64,000 bases of DNA from Aeromonas piscicola (lineage in GTDB: Bacteria; Pseudomonadota; Gammaproteobacteria; Enterobacterales; Aeromonadaceae): the NCBI RefSeq assembly GCF_000820005.1, contig NZ_CDBL01000033.1, positions 1 through 64,000 on the forward strand. The letters are read 5' to 3'. Each line of letters starts with the position of its first letter. Positions within the stretch are counted from its first letter, which is position 1. The notes beneath the pieces were generated by a model. That model was not told the DNA's origin. It did no database searches and worked only from the letters and a program-made list of their open reading frames with translations. Below, piece after piece: positions 18,543-27,713 of the stretch. Position numbers and translations under genes: made by a program.

Positions 18543-20119
<1,577 letters not shown>

Positions 20120-20152
20120 GATGCAGTCCTTGCGGGTCATGAAGAGAGACTA

Positions 20153-20175
20153 AAAACCGGCCCCTACGGGCCGGT
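20153..20175 (-). terminator. Partial terminator between binding-protein and ATPase genes
   Basis: CCGGCCC/GGGCCGG with a 4-base loop is followed on the minus strand by TTTTTAG. It sits between the first and second genes of the operon, where partial termination would give excess periplasmic binding protein. Confidence 0.65.
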
Positions 20176-20202
20176 CGTTGGGTTGAGAGTAGTAGCGGTT
20201 AC

Positions 20203-21201
20203 TCAGTATTTGCAGCTGTTGTCGCTCATATAGTCATGAACTTTGACCTTGCCGGAGATGATGTCGGCCTTGATGGCGTCAACCTTGGCTTTCATGTCTG
20301 CGCTGATCAGCTTCTCGTTGTCTTTGTCGAGTGCCCAATCCACACCGCCCTCGGCCAGGCCCAGGTTCTTGATACCCGGTTTCCAGGTGCCCTTGGCGGC
20401 GTCATCCCAGGTCTGATAAGCGGCCAGACCCACGGATTTGACCATGGAGGTCAGCATGGTGCCCGGTTGCAGGTGGTTCTGGTTGGAATCCACGCCGATG
20501 GCGAACTTGCCTTCATCCTTGGCTGCCTGGTAAACACCGATACCAGTACCACCGGCTGCGGCGTAAACCACATCGACGCCCTTGGCGAACTGGGATTTGG
20601 CCAGCTCGGCACCCTTGGCCGGGTCAGCAAACGCTGCCGGGGTGGAGCCTGTCATGTTCTGGAACACTTCGATCTTCGGATTGACGTACTTGGCACCCTG
20701 CTCGTAGCCGCACTCGAACTTGCGGATCAGCGGGATATCCATGCCGCCCACGAAGCCGACCTTGCCGGTTTTGGAGGCGATGGCAGCCAGCGCACCCACC
20801 AGGAAGGAGCCTTCATGCTCCTTGAAGATGAGGGACTGCACGTTCGGCTTGTCGACCACCATGTCGATGATGGTGAACTGGGTTTTCGGGAATTCGGTCG
20901 CGACTTTCTCGACGGCCGAGCCCATGTTGAAGCCGACGGCGACGATCGGGCCGTTGCCACGGCTGGCCAGACGACGCAGGCCCTGCTCACGCTGGGCTTC
21001 GTTCTGGGGTTCGAACTCCTTGACCTTGACGCCTTTGTCCTTGTTGTAGACTTCGACGCCGTTACGGAACACGGCTTCGTTGAATGACTTGTCGAATTTG
21101 CCAGCGGTGTCATAGATGACGGCGGGCTGGGAAGCTGCCTGAGCGGAAAGGGCAGCGAGAGTGAGGGTGGCCACGGTGGCCAGCTTGAGCACTTTAGTCA
21201 C
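20203..21201 (-). CDS. BMP-family nucleoside-binding periplasmic protein
   Basis: A 332-residue substrate-binding protein of the BmpA/Med/PnrA family, which bind purine nucleosides. The mature part begins after a signal peptide ending ALSAQA; there is no lipobox Cys, so it is probably a soluble periplasmic protein rather than a lipoprotein. Family features are VIYDTAGKFDKSFNEAVFRNG, VGFVGGMDIPLIRKFECGYEQGAKYVNP and FAIGVDSNQNHLQPGTMLTSMVK. GTG 21201 is chosen because AAGGA lies eight bases upstream and the signal peptide then starts properly. It is the first gene of the ABC operon. Two PurR-like boxes lie upstream. Confidence 0.9.
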   Translation of the reverse strand: MTKVLKLATVATLTLAALSAQAASQPAVIYDTAGKFDKSFNEAVFRNGVEVYNKDKGVKVKEFEPQNEAQREQGLRRLASRGNGPIVAVGFNMGSAVEKVATEFPKTQFTIIDMVVDKPNVQSLIFKEHEGSFLVGALAAIASKTGKVGFVGGMDIPLIRKFECGYEQGAKYVNPKIEVFQNMTGSTPAAFADPAKGAELAKSQFAKGVDVVYAAAGGTGIGVYQAAKDEGKFAIGVDSNQNHLQPGTMLTSMVKSVGLAAYQTWDDAAKGTWKPGIKNLGLAEGGVDWALDKDNEKLISADMKAKVDAIKADIISGKVKVHDYMSDNSCKY

Positions 21202-21309
21202 GATCGTATCCTTGATTGTTATGTGAGGGTCCACAACCTGCCGGAGCAGGCCATAAAGTACGCTGGCTAACTGTAAGTGAGCCACGGTGCGGGTCAAGGA
21301 GATCATAAA

Positions 21310-21325
21310 GGAAAAACGTTTGCGG
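21310..21325 (-). promoter_or_regulatory. Candidate PurR box, proximal
   Basis: On the minus strand CCGCAAACGTTTTTCC fits the core GCAAACGTTT of the enteric PurR operator, 109 bases upstream of the nucleoside-binding protein start. The outer bases fit less well. Confidence 0.55.
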
Positions 21326-21445
21326 TAACGGTTTGAAATATAAGCAGATCAATTTATAAGTGGTTGTTTTGATGCCTGTTTTCAGATTTAAATTCTGCAA
21401 AAACCGGGCTTCAAATGACATTTTTGTTTATATTCATATGGTTAT

Positions 21446-21461
21446 AAGCAAGCGTTTTCGC
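21446..21461. promoter_or_regulatory. Candidate PurR box, distal
   Basis: AAGCAAGCGTTTTCGC matches the remembered PurR consensus ANGCAANCGNTTNCNT at every fixed base except the last. It lies 245 bases upstream of the nucleoside ABC operon and 171 bases before uvrD; the former is the likely target because PurR controls purine salvage genes. Confidence 0.6.
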
Positions 21462-21572
21462 CCTGCAGGCTAAAAAGTGGTTTCTATTGGTGCCTGTTTA
21501 TGTTCCATGCCCGTTTTGGCCCCTCCGGACCCAGGCCCGACATACCAGGTTGCGCCGGTCGTTCACGCCGAT

Positions 21573-21623
21573 TTGGTCTGTGGCGCCACAGGTCGTATAA
21601 TCCCCGCCTGTATAAATAAACAG
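21573..21623 (+). promoter_or_regulatory. uvrD promoter with LexA (SOS) box
   Basis: A perfect CTGT-N8-ACAG palindrome (CTGTATAAATAAACAG) covers 21608-21623 and overlaps the ribosome site AGGAG. A -10 TATAAT (21596-21601) with a weak -35 TTGGTC (21573-21578) at 17-bp spacing lies just upstream. LexA should block the transcription start, as in E. coli uvrD. Confidence 0.85.
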
Positions 21624-21631
21624 GAGTGGTG

Positions 21632-23803
21632 ATGGACGTTTCAACCCTGCTCGACGGGCTCAACGACAAGCAAAGAGATGCCGTTGCGGCGCCCCGCAGC
21701 AACCTGCTGGTGCTGGCCGGCGCCGGTTCGGGCAAGACCCGGGTGCTGGTGCACCGTATTGCCTGGCTGATGCAGGTGGAGCGTTGCTCACCCTTCTCCA
21801 TCATCGCCGTGACCTTTACCAACAAGGCGGCGGCCGAGATGCGCGGCCGGGTCGAGAAAGTGTTGGGCAGCATGCAGCGCGGCATGTGGATAGGCACCTT
21901 CCACGGTATCGCCCACCGTCTGTTGCGGGCCCACCACCTGGATGCGGGTCTGCCGCAGGATTTCCAGATCCTCGACTCCGACGACCAGTACCGCCTCATC
22001 CGCCGCGTCATCAAGGCGCTCAACCTGGACGAGAAGCACTGGGCCCCCCGCGCCGTGATGAGCTACATCAACGGCAAGAAGGACGAGGGCTTGCGCCCCG
22101 GCGACATCGACCTCTACGGCGACCCCGTCACCCGCACCTATCAGCAGATCTACCAGACCTATCAGGAGACCTGCGATCGCTCCGGGCTGGTGGACTTTGC
22201 AGAACTCTTGCTGCGCGCCCACGAGCTGTGGCTGAACAAGCCGCACATCCTTGAGCATTACCGGGATCGCTTCCAGAACATACTGGTGGATGAATTCCAG
22301 GATACCAACGGCATCCAGTACGCCTGGCTGCGGATGTTGGCAGGGGATTCCGGCAAGGTGATGATCGTCGGCGACGATGACCAGTCCATCTACGGCTGGC
22401 GCGGCGCCAAGATAGAGAACATCCAGCGCTTCCTGACCGACTATCAGGGCGCCGAGACCATACGCCTGGAACAGAACTACCGCTCCACCGCCAATATCCT
22501 CAAGGCCGCCAACTGCGTCATTGCCAACAACTCGGAGCGGCTCGGCAAGGAGCTGTGGACCGAGGGGGCCGAGGGGGACCCGATTTCGCTCTATGCCGCC
22601 TTCAACGAGGTGGACGAAGCGCGCTTCGTGGTCGGTCGTCTCAAGGACTGGAAAGAGAAGGGCGGCCTCTTGGCCGACTGCGCCATCCTCTACCGCTCCA
22701 ACGCCCAGTCGCGGGTGCTGGAAGAGGCGCTGATGCAGGACGCCATGCCCTACCGCATCTACGGCGGCCTGCGCTTCTTCGAACGGCAAGAGATCAAGGA
22801 CGCCATGGCCTACCTGCGGCTGATCAACAACCGCGGCGACGACGCCAGCTTCGAGCGGGTGGTCAACACCCCGACCCGCGGCATCGGCGATCGCACCCTC
22901 GAGATCCTGCGTGGCAACGCCCGCGATCAGGGGCTCAACCTGTGGCAATCGGCCAAGGGGCTGCTCAATGACAAGGTGCTGACCGGTCGTGCCGGCAATG
23001 CGGTGCGTGGCTTCGTTGATCTGCTGGATGCGCTGGAAGAGAAGGTCTCTCTATTGCCGCTGCACCAGCAGGCCGATATCGCCATCCAGCACTCCGGCCT
23101 CAAGGCCATGTATCTGGCGGAAAAAGGCGAGAAATCCCAGGCACGGGTAGAGAACTTGGACGAGCTGGTCACCGCCTGCCGCCAGTACCAGCGTCCGGAC
23201 GAGCTGGAAGAGATGAGCGATCTCTCCGCCTTCCTCGCTCACGCGGCGCTGGAATCCGGCGAGAATCAGGCGGACGAATATGCCGATGCGGTGCAGCTGA
23301 TGACCTTGCACAGCGCCAAGGGGCTGGAGTTCCCGCTGGTGCTGCTGGTCGGCGTCGAAGAAGGCATGTTCCCCAGCCAGCAATCGACCGAGGAGTCGGG
23401 TCGGTTGGAAGAGGAGCGGCGCCTCTGTTACGTGGGCATGACCCGCGCCATGGAGAAGCTCTACATCTGTTATGCCGAGAGCCGCCGCATCTACGGCCGC
23501 GAGATGTTCCACAAGCCGAGCCGCTTTATCCGCGAGATGCCAGCCGAGTGTCTGGAAGAGATCCGCCTGCGCACTCAGGTCAGCCGCCCCACCCAGTACG
23601 GTCGCTTTAGCCAGAACGAAGTGCAGCAGAGCTTCGACGCCAGCGGCATCAAGCTCGGCCAGCGGGTGCTCCATCCAAAATTCGGGGAAGGGGTAGTACT
23701 CAACTTCGAAGGGGTCGGCCAGCAGAGCCGGGTACAGATCCAGTTCGACGAGGTCGGCGCCAAGTGGCTGGTGACGGCGTATGCCCGCCTTGAAGCGCTG
23801 TAA
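21632..23803 (+). CDS. uvrD: DNA helicase II UvrD
   Basis: A 723-residue superfamily 1A 3'-5' helicase for nucleotide excision and mismatch repair. Motifs run in order: Walker A LAGAGSGKTRV near residue 29, motif Ia VTFTNKAAAEMR, Walker B ILVDEFQD, motif III VGDDDQSIYGWRGA, motif IV RLEQNYRS, motif V LMTLHSAKGLEFPLV, motif VI YVGMTRAMEKL. The C-terminus (KFGEGVVLNFEGVGQQSRVQ) is the Tudor-like RNA polymerase-binding region. ATG 21632 gives the standard MDVSTLLDGLN start, with AGGAG five bases before. It is expected to be SOS induced. A decayed copy of its 3' end lies at 24200-24345. Confidence 0.97.
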   Translation: MDVSTLLDGLNDKQRDAVAAPRSNLLVLAGAGSGKTRVLVHRIAWLMQVERCSPFSIIAVTFTNKAAAEMRGRVEKVLGSMQRGMWIGTFHGIAHRLLRAHHLDAGLPQDFQILDSDDQYRLIRRVIKALNLDEKHWAPRAVMSYINGKKDEGLRPGDIDLYGDPVTRTYQQIYQTYQETCDRSGLVDFAELLLRAHELWLNKPHILEHYRDRFQNILVDEFQDTNGIQYAWLRMLAGDSGKVMIVGDDDQSIYGWRGAKIENIQRFLTDYQGAETIRLEQNYRSTANILKAANCVIANNSERLGKELWTEGAEGDPISLYAAFNEVDEARFVVGRLKDWKEKGGLLADCAILYRSNAQSRVLEEALMQDAMPYRIYGGLRFFERQEIKDAMAYLRLINNRGDDASFERVVNTPTRGIGDRTLEILRGNARDQGLNLWQSAKGLLNDKVLTGRAGNAVRGFVDLLDALEEKVSLLPLHQQADIAIQHSGLKAMYLAEKGEKSQARVENLDELVTACRQYQRPDELEEMSDLSAFLAHAALESGENQADEYADAVQLMTLHSAKGLEFPLVLLVGVEEGMFPSQQSTEESGRLEEERRLCYVGMTRAMEKLYICYAESRRIYGREMFHKPSRFIREMPAECLEEIRLRTQVSRPTQYGRFSQNEVQQSFDASGIKLGQRVLHPKFGEGVVLNFEGVGQQSRVQIQFDEVGAKWLVTAYARLEAL

Positions 23804-23829
23804 GGCGCAGCACACCCACCTGTGATGTG

Positions 23830-23855
23830 AAAAGGAGCCGATGGCTCCTTTTGCT
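23830..23855 (+). terminator. uvrD terminator
   Basis: A perfect 10-bp stem AAAAGGAGCC/GGCTCCTTTT with a GAT loop, then TTGCTTT, begins 26 bases after the uvrD stop. Confidence 0.9.
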
Positions 23856-23894
23856 TTGGTGTTCTGTGGCTGACTCGACTGTCTTTTGCAAATA

Positions 23895-24131
23895 GCACGG
23901 CTGGCGCCGTGCAGGACGCGAGGGCGTTGCCCTCGACAGGGTTTCGCCCGCCCTTCGGGCTTGGGCGAGTGACTTTGGAAAGACCCAAAGTCACCAAAGG
24001 TCTTCTCCCCCGCCAATCCGCTGGCTTCGCCAGTACCCTCGGTTCAGAGTTAACGTCGGACGGGCCGCCGCAGACGGCACATCCCTGTGCCGACTGCGGC
24101 TACACCATCATCCCTGATGGCGTCCCTGACG
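23895..24131. repeat. Chain of eight perfect hairpins (structured repeat or RNA)
   Basis: In 237 bases there are eight successive perfect or near-perfect inverted repeats: 23895-23912 (GCACGGC stem), 23919-23935 (CGAGGGC), 23946-23960 (GCCCG), 23969-23994 (GTGACTTTGG, 10 bp), 24021-24033 (CTGGC), 24067-24100 (15-bp arm with one A-A mismatch, TCCC loop), 24105-24120 (CCATCA, TCCC loop) and 24121-24131. An ORF of 98 codons spans it on the plus strand but has no family features and is dictated by the palindromes. I recall similar palindromic intergenic repeats in Aeromonas and relatives but cannot name a family. Confidence 0.6.
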
Positions 24132-24199
24132 TTGCCTCTGATCCTCGGCGGATTGGAGGGGGATCAAAACCGTGCCCGACTTTGACTTGGGGGAATCCT

Positions 24200-24345
24200 G
24201 TATGACCGCTTTGGTCAGAATGAGGTGGCGCGATCTTGGACGCCAGCGGCATCAAGCTTGGCCAGCAGAGAGGGGTACGGGTCCAGTTCGATAACGTCGG
24301 CGCTGTGTGGCTGGTGACGGCGTATTCAAGGTTAAAGGGTTGTAA
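24200..24345 (+). pseudogene. Decayed duplicate of the uvrD 3' end
   Basis: This segment matches uvrD 23597-23803 at roughly four bases in five. The first block keeps CGCTTTGGTCAGAATGAGGT and an exact GACGCCAGCGGCATCAAGCT; the second keeps TCCAGTTCGA, GTCGGCGC and TGGCTGGTGACGGCGTAT and ends in the same TAA. It lacks exactly 60 bases (uvrD 23663-23722), which in uvrD are flanked by direct repeats TCGGCCAGC, and one further base, so it is not translatable as UvrD. It is a scar of recombination or of element insertion at the uvrD 3' end. Confidence 0.85.
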
Positions 24346-24408
24346 CTTTCTTTATTCAACCAACCTAGAAGTAAATATCTGGGTTGATATATTATGTACA
24401 TAATGTCG

Positions 24409-25530
24409 TTACATCGTTTTTACTTTGTCGGAATAGACTTCATAGTATTTTATTTTTGCTTTATCAAGCTGTGATAATAGCATTTCCTTTACTTTGCTTG
24501 TTGAAATGCCTTCCTTTTTCTTGAATTTAATACTATTAACTCGAATGGCCAATTCGGATTTAACGTCCTTTTTTATGGTGAACTCTGGAAAGTCGAAGGT
24601 AATGTGGCATGTTCCACTAAAATTAGTGTAGTCAAAGGTGTAGTCAGCCTCTAGTGAATGTAGTTTAATATGTTTGTGCAGAGCTTTATCCTGGACAAAG
24701 AATGTTGAGTGCAAACCACTCCCTTTTAATATTAAGGTCGATATTTTCTTTTCCATCCAAGACATTTCAGTGGGGAGTTTTTGACTTTCATCAGGACTGA
24801 ATCCTATATCTTTAGTATCCTTAAAATATAGTTCGCAGTCTATTGGGTTTTGGCTTACCCTTTGGAGAAAAAGAACTCTGTTCTCATTTGAAAAATCAGA
24901 AAATAGTATTTTTTTCAATTCCTCTCGTTTATCTATAAAACCAGACGACTTCATTTCATGAATCAAAGTAGATGTGATTGTACTAGCAACATCTTTTGTC
25001 TCTGATGATGTATGAGATAGCGATATATTAACATCAACAGAGTCTTTTTCTTTTTTCAATCTCACTTTCCCGGAGAATAATGTTGTATTTTTATCCCAGC
25101 TTTTACTGTAGTCATATCTTTCAATTGTAAATGCCAGTTCAATATTGTTACTATCACCATCTATAGTTTTAAAGGATGGGGAACCTATCAATTTGTAGTT
25201 GGAAAAAGGCTTATTTATCACTCTAGATAAGTCGAGATTCGCCGGTAGCATAGCTTTTAATGTATGATCGCCTTTAATACATTTTACGGTCTGCGTTTGA
25301 AGTTTTGGATTTTCCTCTTTTGTTTTAACTTTCTCGAGAATATCCGCAAATTCTTTTGGAGTAACTCCAGTCCTCACGATAAGAGGTACTTGGTCTGGCT
25401 TCTCGTCAGCGTAAGTGAAAACGCCTCTTTTTCTTAAAATTGCTCTGAGATCACTTTTTGTAATAAGTGAGTCATTGAGTAAGTCCCTTAAATTATCACC
25501 ATATGGTAATACATATTTTTCATTTGCCAT
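24409..25530 (-). CDS. Unknown protein, second gene of AT-rich defence-like cassette
   Basis: A 373-residue protein that I cannot assign to a well-known family. Residues 15-70 look like a small helical domain (LITKSDLRAILRKRGVF then GVTPKEFADILEKVKTKEENPK), reminiscent of a SAP-type or adaptor fold. The rest is rich in beta-type and Lys/Ser segments, with no transmembrane segment and no ATPase motif. It overlaps the upstream gene by 11 bases and shares its strongly AT-rich composition, unlike all neighbours, so the pair was acquired together. The pair recalls GapS4a/GapS4b anti-phage proteins; this is a memory-based suggestion to be tested by HMM. Confidence 0.6.
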   Translation of the reverse strand: MANEKYVLPYGDNLRDLLNDSLITKSDLRAILRKRGVFTYADEKPDQVPLIVRTGVTPKEFADILEKVKTKEENPKLQTQTVKCIKGDHTLKAMLPANLDLSRVINKPFSNYKLIGSPSFKTIDGDSNNIELAFTIERYDYSKSWDKNTTLFSGKVRLKKEKDSVDVNISLSHTSSETKDVASTITSTLIHEMKSSGFIDKREELKKILFSDFSNENRVLFLQRVSQNPIDCELYFKDTKDIGFSPDESQKLPTEMSWMEKKISTLILKGSGLHSTFFVQDKALHKHIKLHSLEADYTFDYTNFSGTCHITFDFPEFTIKKDVKSELAIRVNSIKFKKKEGISTSKVKEMLLSQLDKAKIKYYEVYSDKVKTM

Positions 25531-26470
25531 GTACTAAGCTCTCGAATGTATTCTTGAATGAATAAACATTTATATCTAAGGATCGACCAGCGTCACCTTG
25601 TAATTGCACTGCGCGATTAACTATAGTTTGGTGTTTAAGTGGGTCGTAATCAGGAAATAAAAATACAAAAGAATTTGTAAAGTTTTGTGACACATCACTG
25701 GCGAGATATATTAACCTATTCATTGCTTCTTCAGAAAAGCCATCTTTACAGCTCAAGCAAAATGACATTTTTTGGGAGTTTTTATCAGTCAATCTGAACG
25801 GGAGAATGTCTGATGTTAAATACTCGACGGGCATTACCTTGCCAAACTTATTAATTTTTGGGTCGCTGTAATTAGATGACGTGAAAGCATAGTGGAAATT
25901 AACATCCATATCATAATAAGAGCTTTTTATATATGATATAGAATCGTAAATAAATTTAGCTCTTTCATTATCTACCACGTAAATACATGAAAATGACAGG
26001 CCTTTCTCTATTACAATATTATGGATTTTTTTGAGAACATTCTGTTCTGACTCACTATCATTGGTTAGCCAAAACAGCACACCTATTTCTCTTGATGCTC
26101 GAATTCCACTCATTTCATAATCTGAGTTATTTATTGTTCTGAAGTCAGATAACATGAAGCACTCAAGAGTATGAGCTAGGTCACGAAAATAGCTTTTGAA
26201 GTGGCTTGTAGGATAGTTAGGATACGGTTTAGATGTGTATTTGACTGAGATTACTATGTTATCTAATGTGAAGTCTTGTAACTGTGACTTAACTGAATGG
26301 AACAGATCTATTCCATGAGTATTTTTATCACCATTACCTATTTTATGAGCGCCACCATGTTCACACGGGATGGTAACCCCATCCTGCGCGGCACTCCACC
26401 CAATCATGGTAATAAAATTACGCACGACTTTCTCACCATGCTCCCCAATTTTTTTAGATAACTCCCCCAT
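25520..26470 (-). CDS. PD-(D/E)xK-like nuclease domain protein, first gene of defence-like cassette
   Basis: A 316-residue protein. The N-terminus has an Mrr/resolvase-like pattern: Glu10 and Glu13 in KKIGEHGEKVV, then GID (Asp55) in THGIDLF, then SVK (Lys77) in NIVISVKY, which fits a PD-(D/E)xK core with Ser75 at the usual acidic position. A His/Gly/Asn-rich loop (37-52) precedes Asp55. The remaining part has no motif I recognise. The ATG has GAGG five bases upstream. Low GC, an own promoter and the overlapping partner gene suggest a mobile anti-phage cassette; nuclease activity is inferred. GAPS4-type systems are the closest remembered parallel. Confidence 0.65.
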   Translation of the reverse strand: MGELSKKIGEHGEKVVRNFITMIGWSAAQDGVTIPCEHGGAHKIGNGDKNTHGIDLFHSVKSQLQDFTLDNIVISVKYTSKPYPNYPTSHFKSYFRDLAHTLECFMLSDFRTINNSDYEMSGIRASREIGVLFWLTNDSESEQNVLKKIHNIVIEKGLSFSCIYVVDNERAKFIYDSISYIKSSYYDMDVNFHYAFTSSNYSDPKINKFGKVMPVEYLTSDILPFRLTDKNSQKMSFCLSCKDGFSEEAMNRLIYLASDVSQNFTNSFVFLFPDYDPLKHQTIVNRAVQLQGDAGRSLDINVYSFKNTFESLVHGK

Positions 26471-26512
26471 CTCTACCTCTTCTGCAAATAAATACCAAAA
26501 GTTGGACGGTTA

Positions 26513-26542
26513 GTTATATCATGTGTCACTTGACTCTCTCAA
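26513..26542 (-). promoter_or_regulatory. Promoter of the AT-rich two-gene cassette
   Basis: On the minus strand TTGAGA (26542-26537) and TATAAC (26518-26513) are separated by 18 bases, 43 bases before the first ATG of the cassette. Confidence 0.5.
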
Positions 26543-26605
26543 GCTACCTTGCAAGTATTTGGCGAGTAGATTTGACTTTAGATATTTAAATAAAAATAAA
26601 GCATT

Positions 26606-26646
26606 GTAGGTTCGATTAGCGAAGCGTAATCGGACGATCGCGTAAT
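26606..26646 (+). repeat. REP-like inverted repeat, left of the RAYT gene
   Basis: This 41-base segment is the exact reverse complement of 27341-27381. Inside it, GATTAGC and GCGTAATC form an imperfect hairpin with one bulged base, as in REP sequences, followed by the palindrome CGATCG region. A further CGTAATCGGAGGCGAAC follows on the right. Confidence 0.85.
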
Positions 26647-26723
26647 CGGAGGCGAACTCTGACTTTCGAGGATTCGGTCAATCGTCCCTTCGATCATTCA
26701 CAAAGGCAAAAACCTCGAGCGGT

Positions 26724-27254
26724 TCACTCCAATCCCCCCAACGGCCCATCCCCTAGCCCGCACCAATTCTGCGAATAGACGCCACTCGCCACATAACGAT
26801 GGAAAGTGGAATACGGCCAATCGGCAACCTGCATAACATGACCATGCTTGAGCGGGTTGATATGGACGTAATCCAGATGGCGGCGGTAATCCTGCTCATC
26901 CCGGATCAGGTGTTCCCAATAATGGCGTTGCCAAATGCCCCGCTCCCCGTGGCGTAACCGGGTCTGGCTGCGCCGCTCGTTCACCGGCAAGGCGCGGGAA
27001 AAGCGGCTTTTGATCAGCCGCCAACGCAGGGGGAAATCGGTGTCCCCCTCCGGCAAAGAGAGAATGCAGTGGAGATGGTCGGGCAACACCACCCATGCGT
27101 GAATGGCGAAGGGGTGAGCCTGCTGCACCTTGGCAACGCTATGACGCAGCAGATCGATCTGCTCCACCAGCAACCGGTTGTTGCGCCGCTCCAGCAGGTT
27201 GACGGTAAAGAACCAGGTTCCTCCGGGCCACCAGGTCCGTCGCCAATTGGCCAT
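26724..27254 (-). CDS. REP-associated tyrosine transposase (RAYT, Y1/HUH)
   Basis: A 176-residue IS200/IS605-like single-domain transposase of the RAYT group (TnpA-REP). Typical parts are MANWRR..W.PGGTWFFTVNLLERR at the start, the HUH motif in LPDHLHCILSLPEGD, ERGIWQRHYWEH, and the end DYVHINPLKHGHV...WPYSTFHRYV. A catalytic Tyr is expected in the late part. It is flanked by perfect 41-base inverted REP-like repeats, so gene plus repeats form a REPtron-like unit. GAGGGG precedes the ATG. RAYTs are thought to spread REP sequences. Confidence 0.92.
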   Translation of the reverse strand: MANWRRTWWPGGTWFFTVNLLERRNNRLLVEQIDLLRHSVAKVQQAHPFAIHAWVVLPDHLHCILSLPEGDTDFPLRWRLIKSRFSRALPVNERRSQTRLRHGERGIWQRHYWEHLIRDEQDYRRHLDYVHINPLKHGHVMQVADWPYSTFHRYVASGVYSQNWCGLGDGPLGGLE

Positions 27255-27340
27255 GCCCTTCCCCTCGCTTCTGCCGAAAAGCCAAGCATAGCCTCGCCCC
27301 AGTTCGATCTGCTTGCGAGCCGTGATGACGTGGATGTTCC

Positions 27341-27381
27341 ATTACGCGATCGTCCGATTACGCTTCGCTAATCGAACCTAC
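27341..27381 (-). repeat. REP-like inverted repeat, right of the RAYT gene
   Basis: Exact 41-base reverse complement of 26606-26646, 86 bases upstream of the RAYT start. The pair brackets the transposase gene as its presumed substrate. Confidence 0.85.
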
Positions 27382-27515
27382 GCAGCGACTCACACAGGCC
27401 TGAATCGATGCAGTCGAAGGGTGGGTAAAGCAGAGAGGGGGGATCAGAAACCCGGCCGCCAGATGGGGCGCGGTGGCCGGGTGAATTGTAAAGAGTAGGG
27501 TGACAGGGAAAGGGA

Positions 27516-27713
27516 TCAGCCTAGTCTAATCAACTCGATGGGCGCGTAACGCTCTTGAGTGTTTGCCAGCAGCACGCACTTCTCATGCTCCGCCTGATAG
27601 GGGGTCATGTTGTCGGTGTGGGCCTTTTTCAGAACGTCGACGGCGCCGGTGGCGGCAATCATCACACGCTGACCCAGCTTCAGCGCATTGCGGTTTCGGT
27701 CATAGATTTTCAT
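27516..27713 (-). CDS. Small hypothetical protein, 65 residues
   Basis: MKIYDRNRNALKLGQRVMIA begins a 65-residue soluble protein with a short SH3/KOW-like beta pattern (KLGQRVMIAATGAVDVLKKAH) and a C-terminal YAPIELIRLG. AAGGAG lies seven bases before the ATG, which supports expression. I do not recognise a named family. It is isolated, with intergenic DNA on both sides. Confidence 0.6.
   Translation of the reverse strand: MKIYDRNRNALKLGQRVMIAATGAVDVLKKAHTDNMTPYQAEHEKCVLLANTQERYAPIELIRLG

Noticed and set aside
23909-24205. A 98-codon plus-strand ORF in the hairpin chain
   Set aside because: No ribosome site or family features; its codons are dictated by the palindromes, and it lies over a structured repeat.
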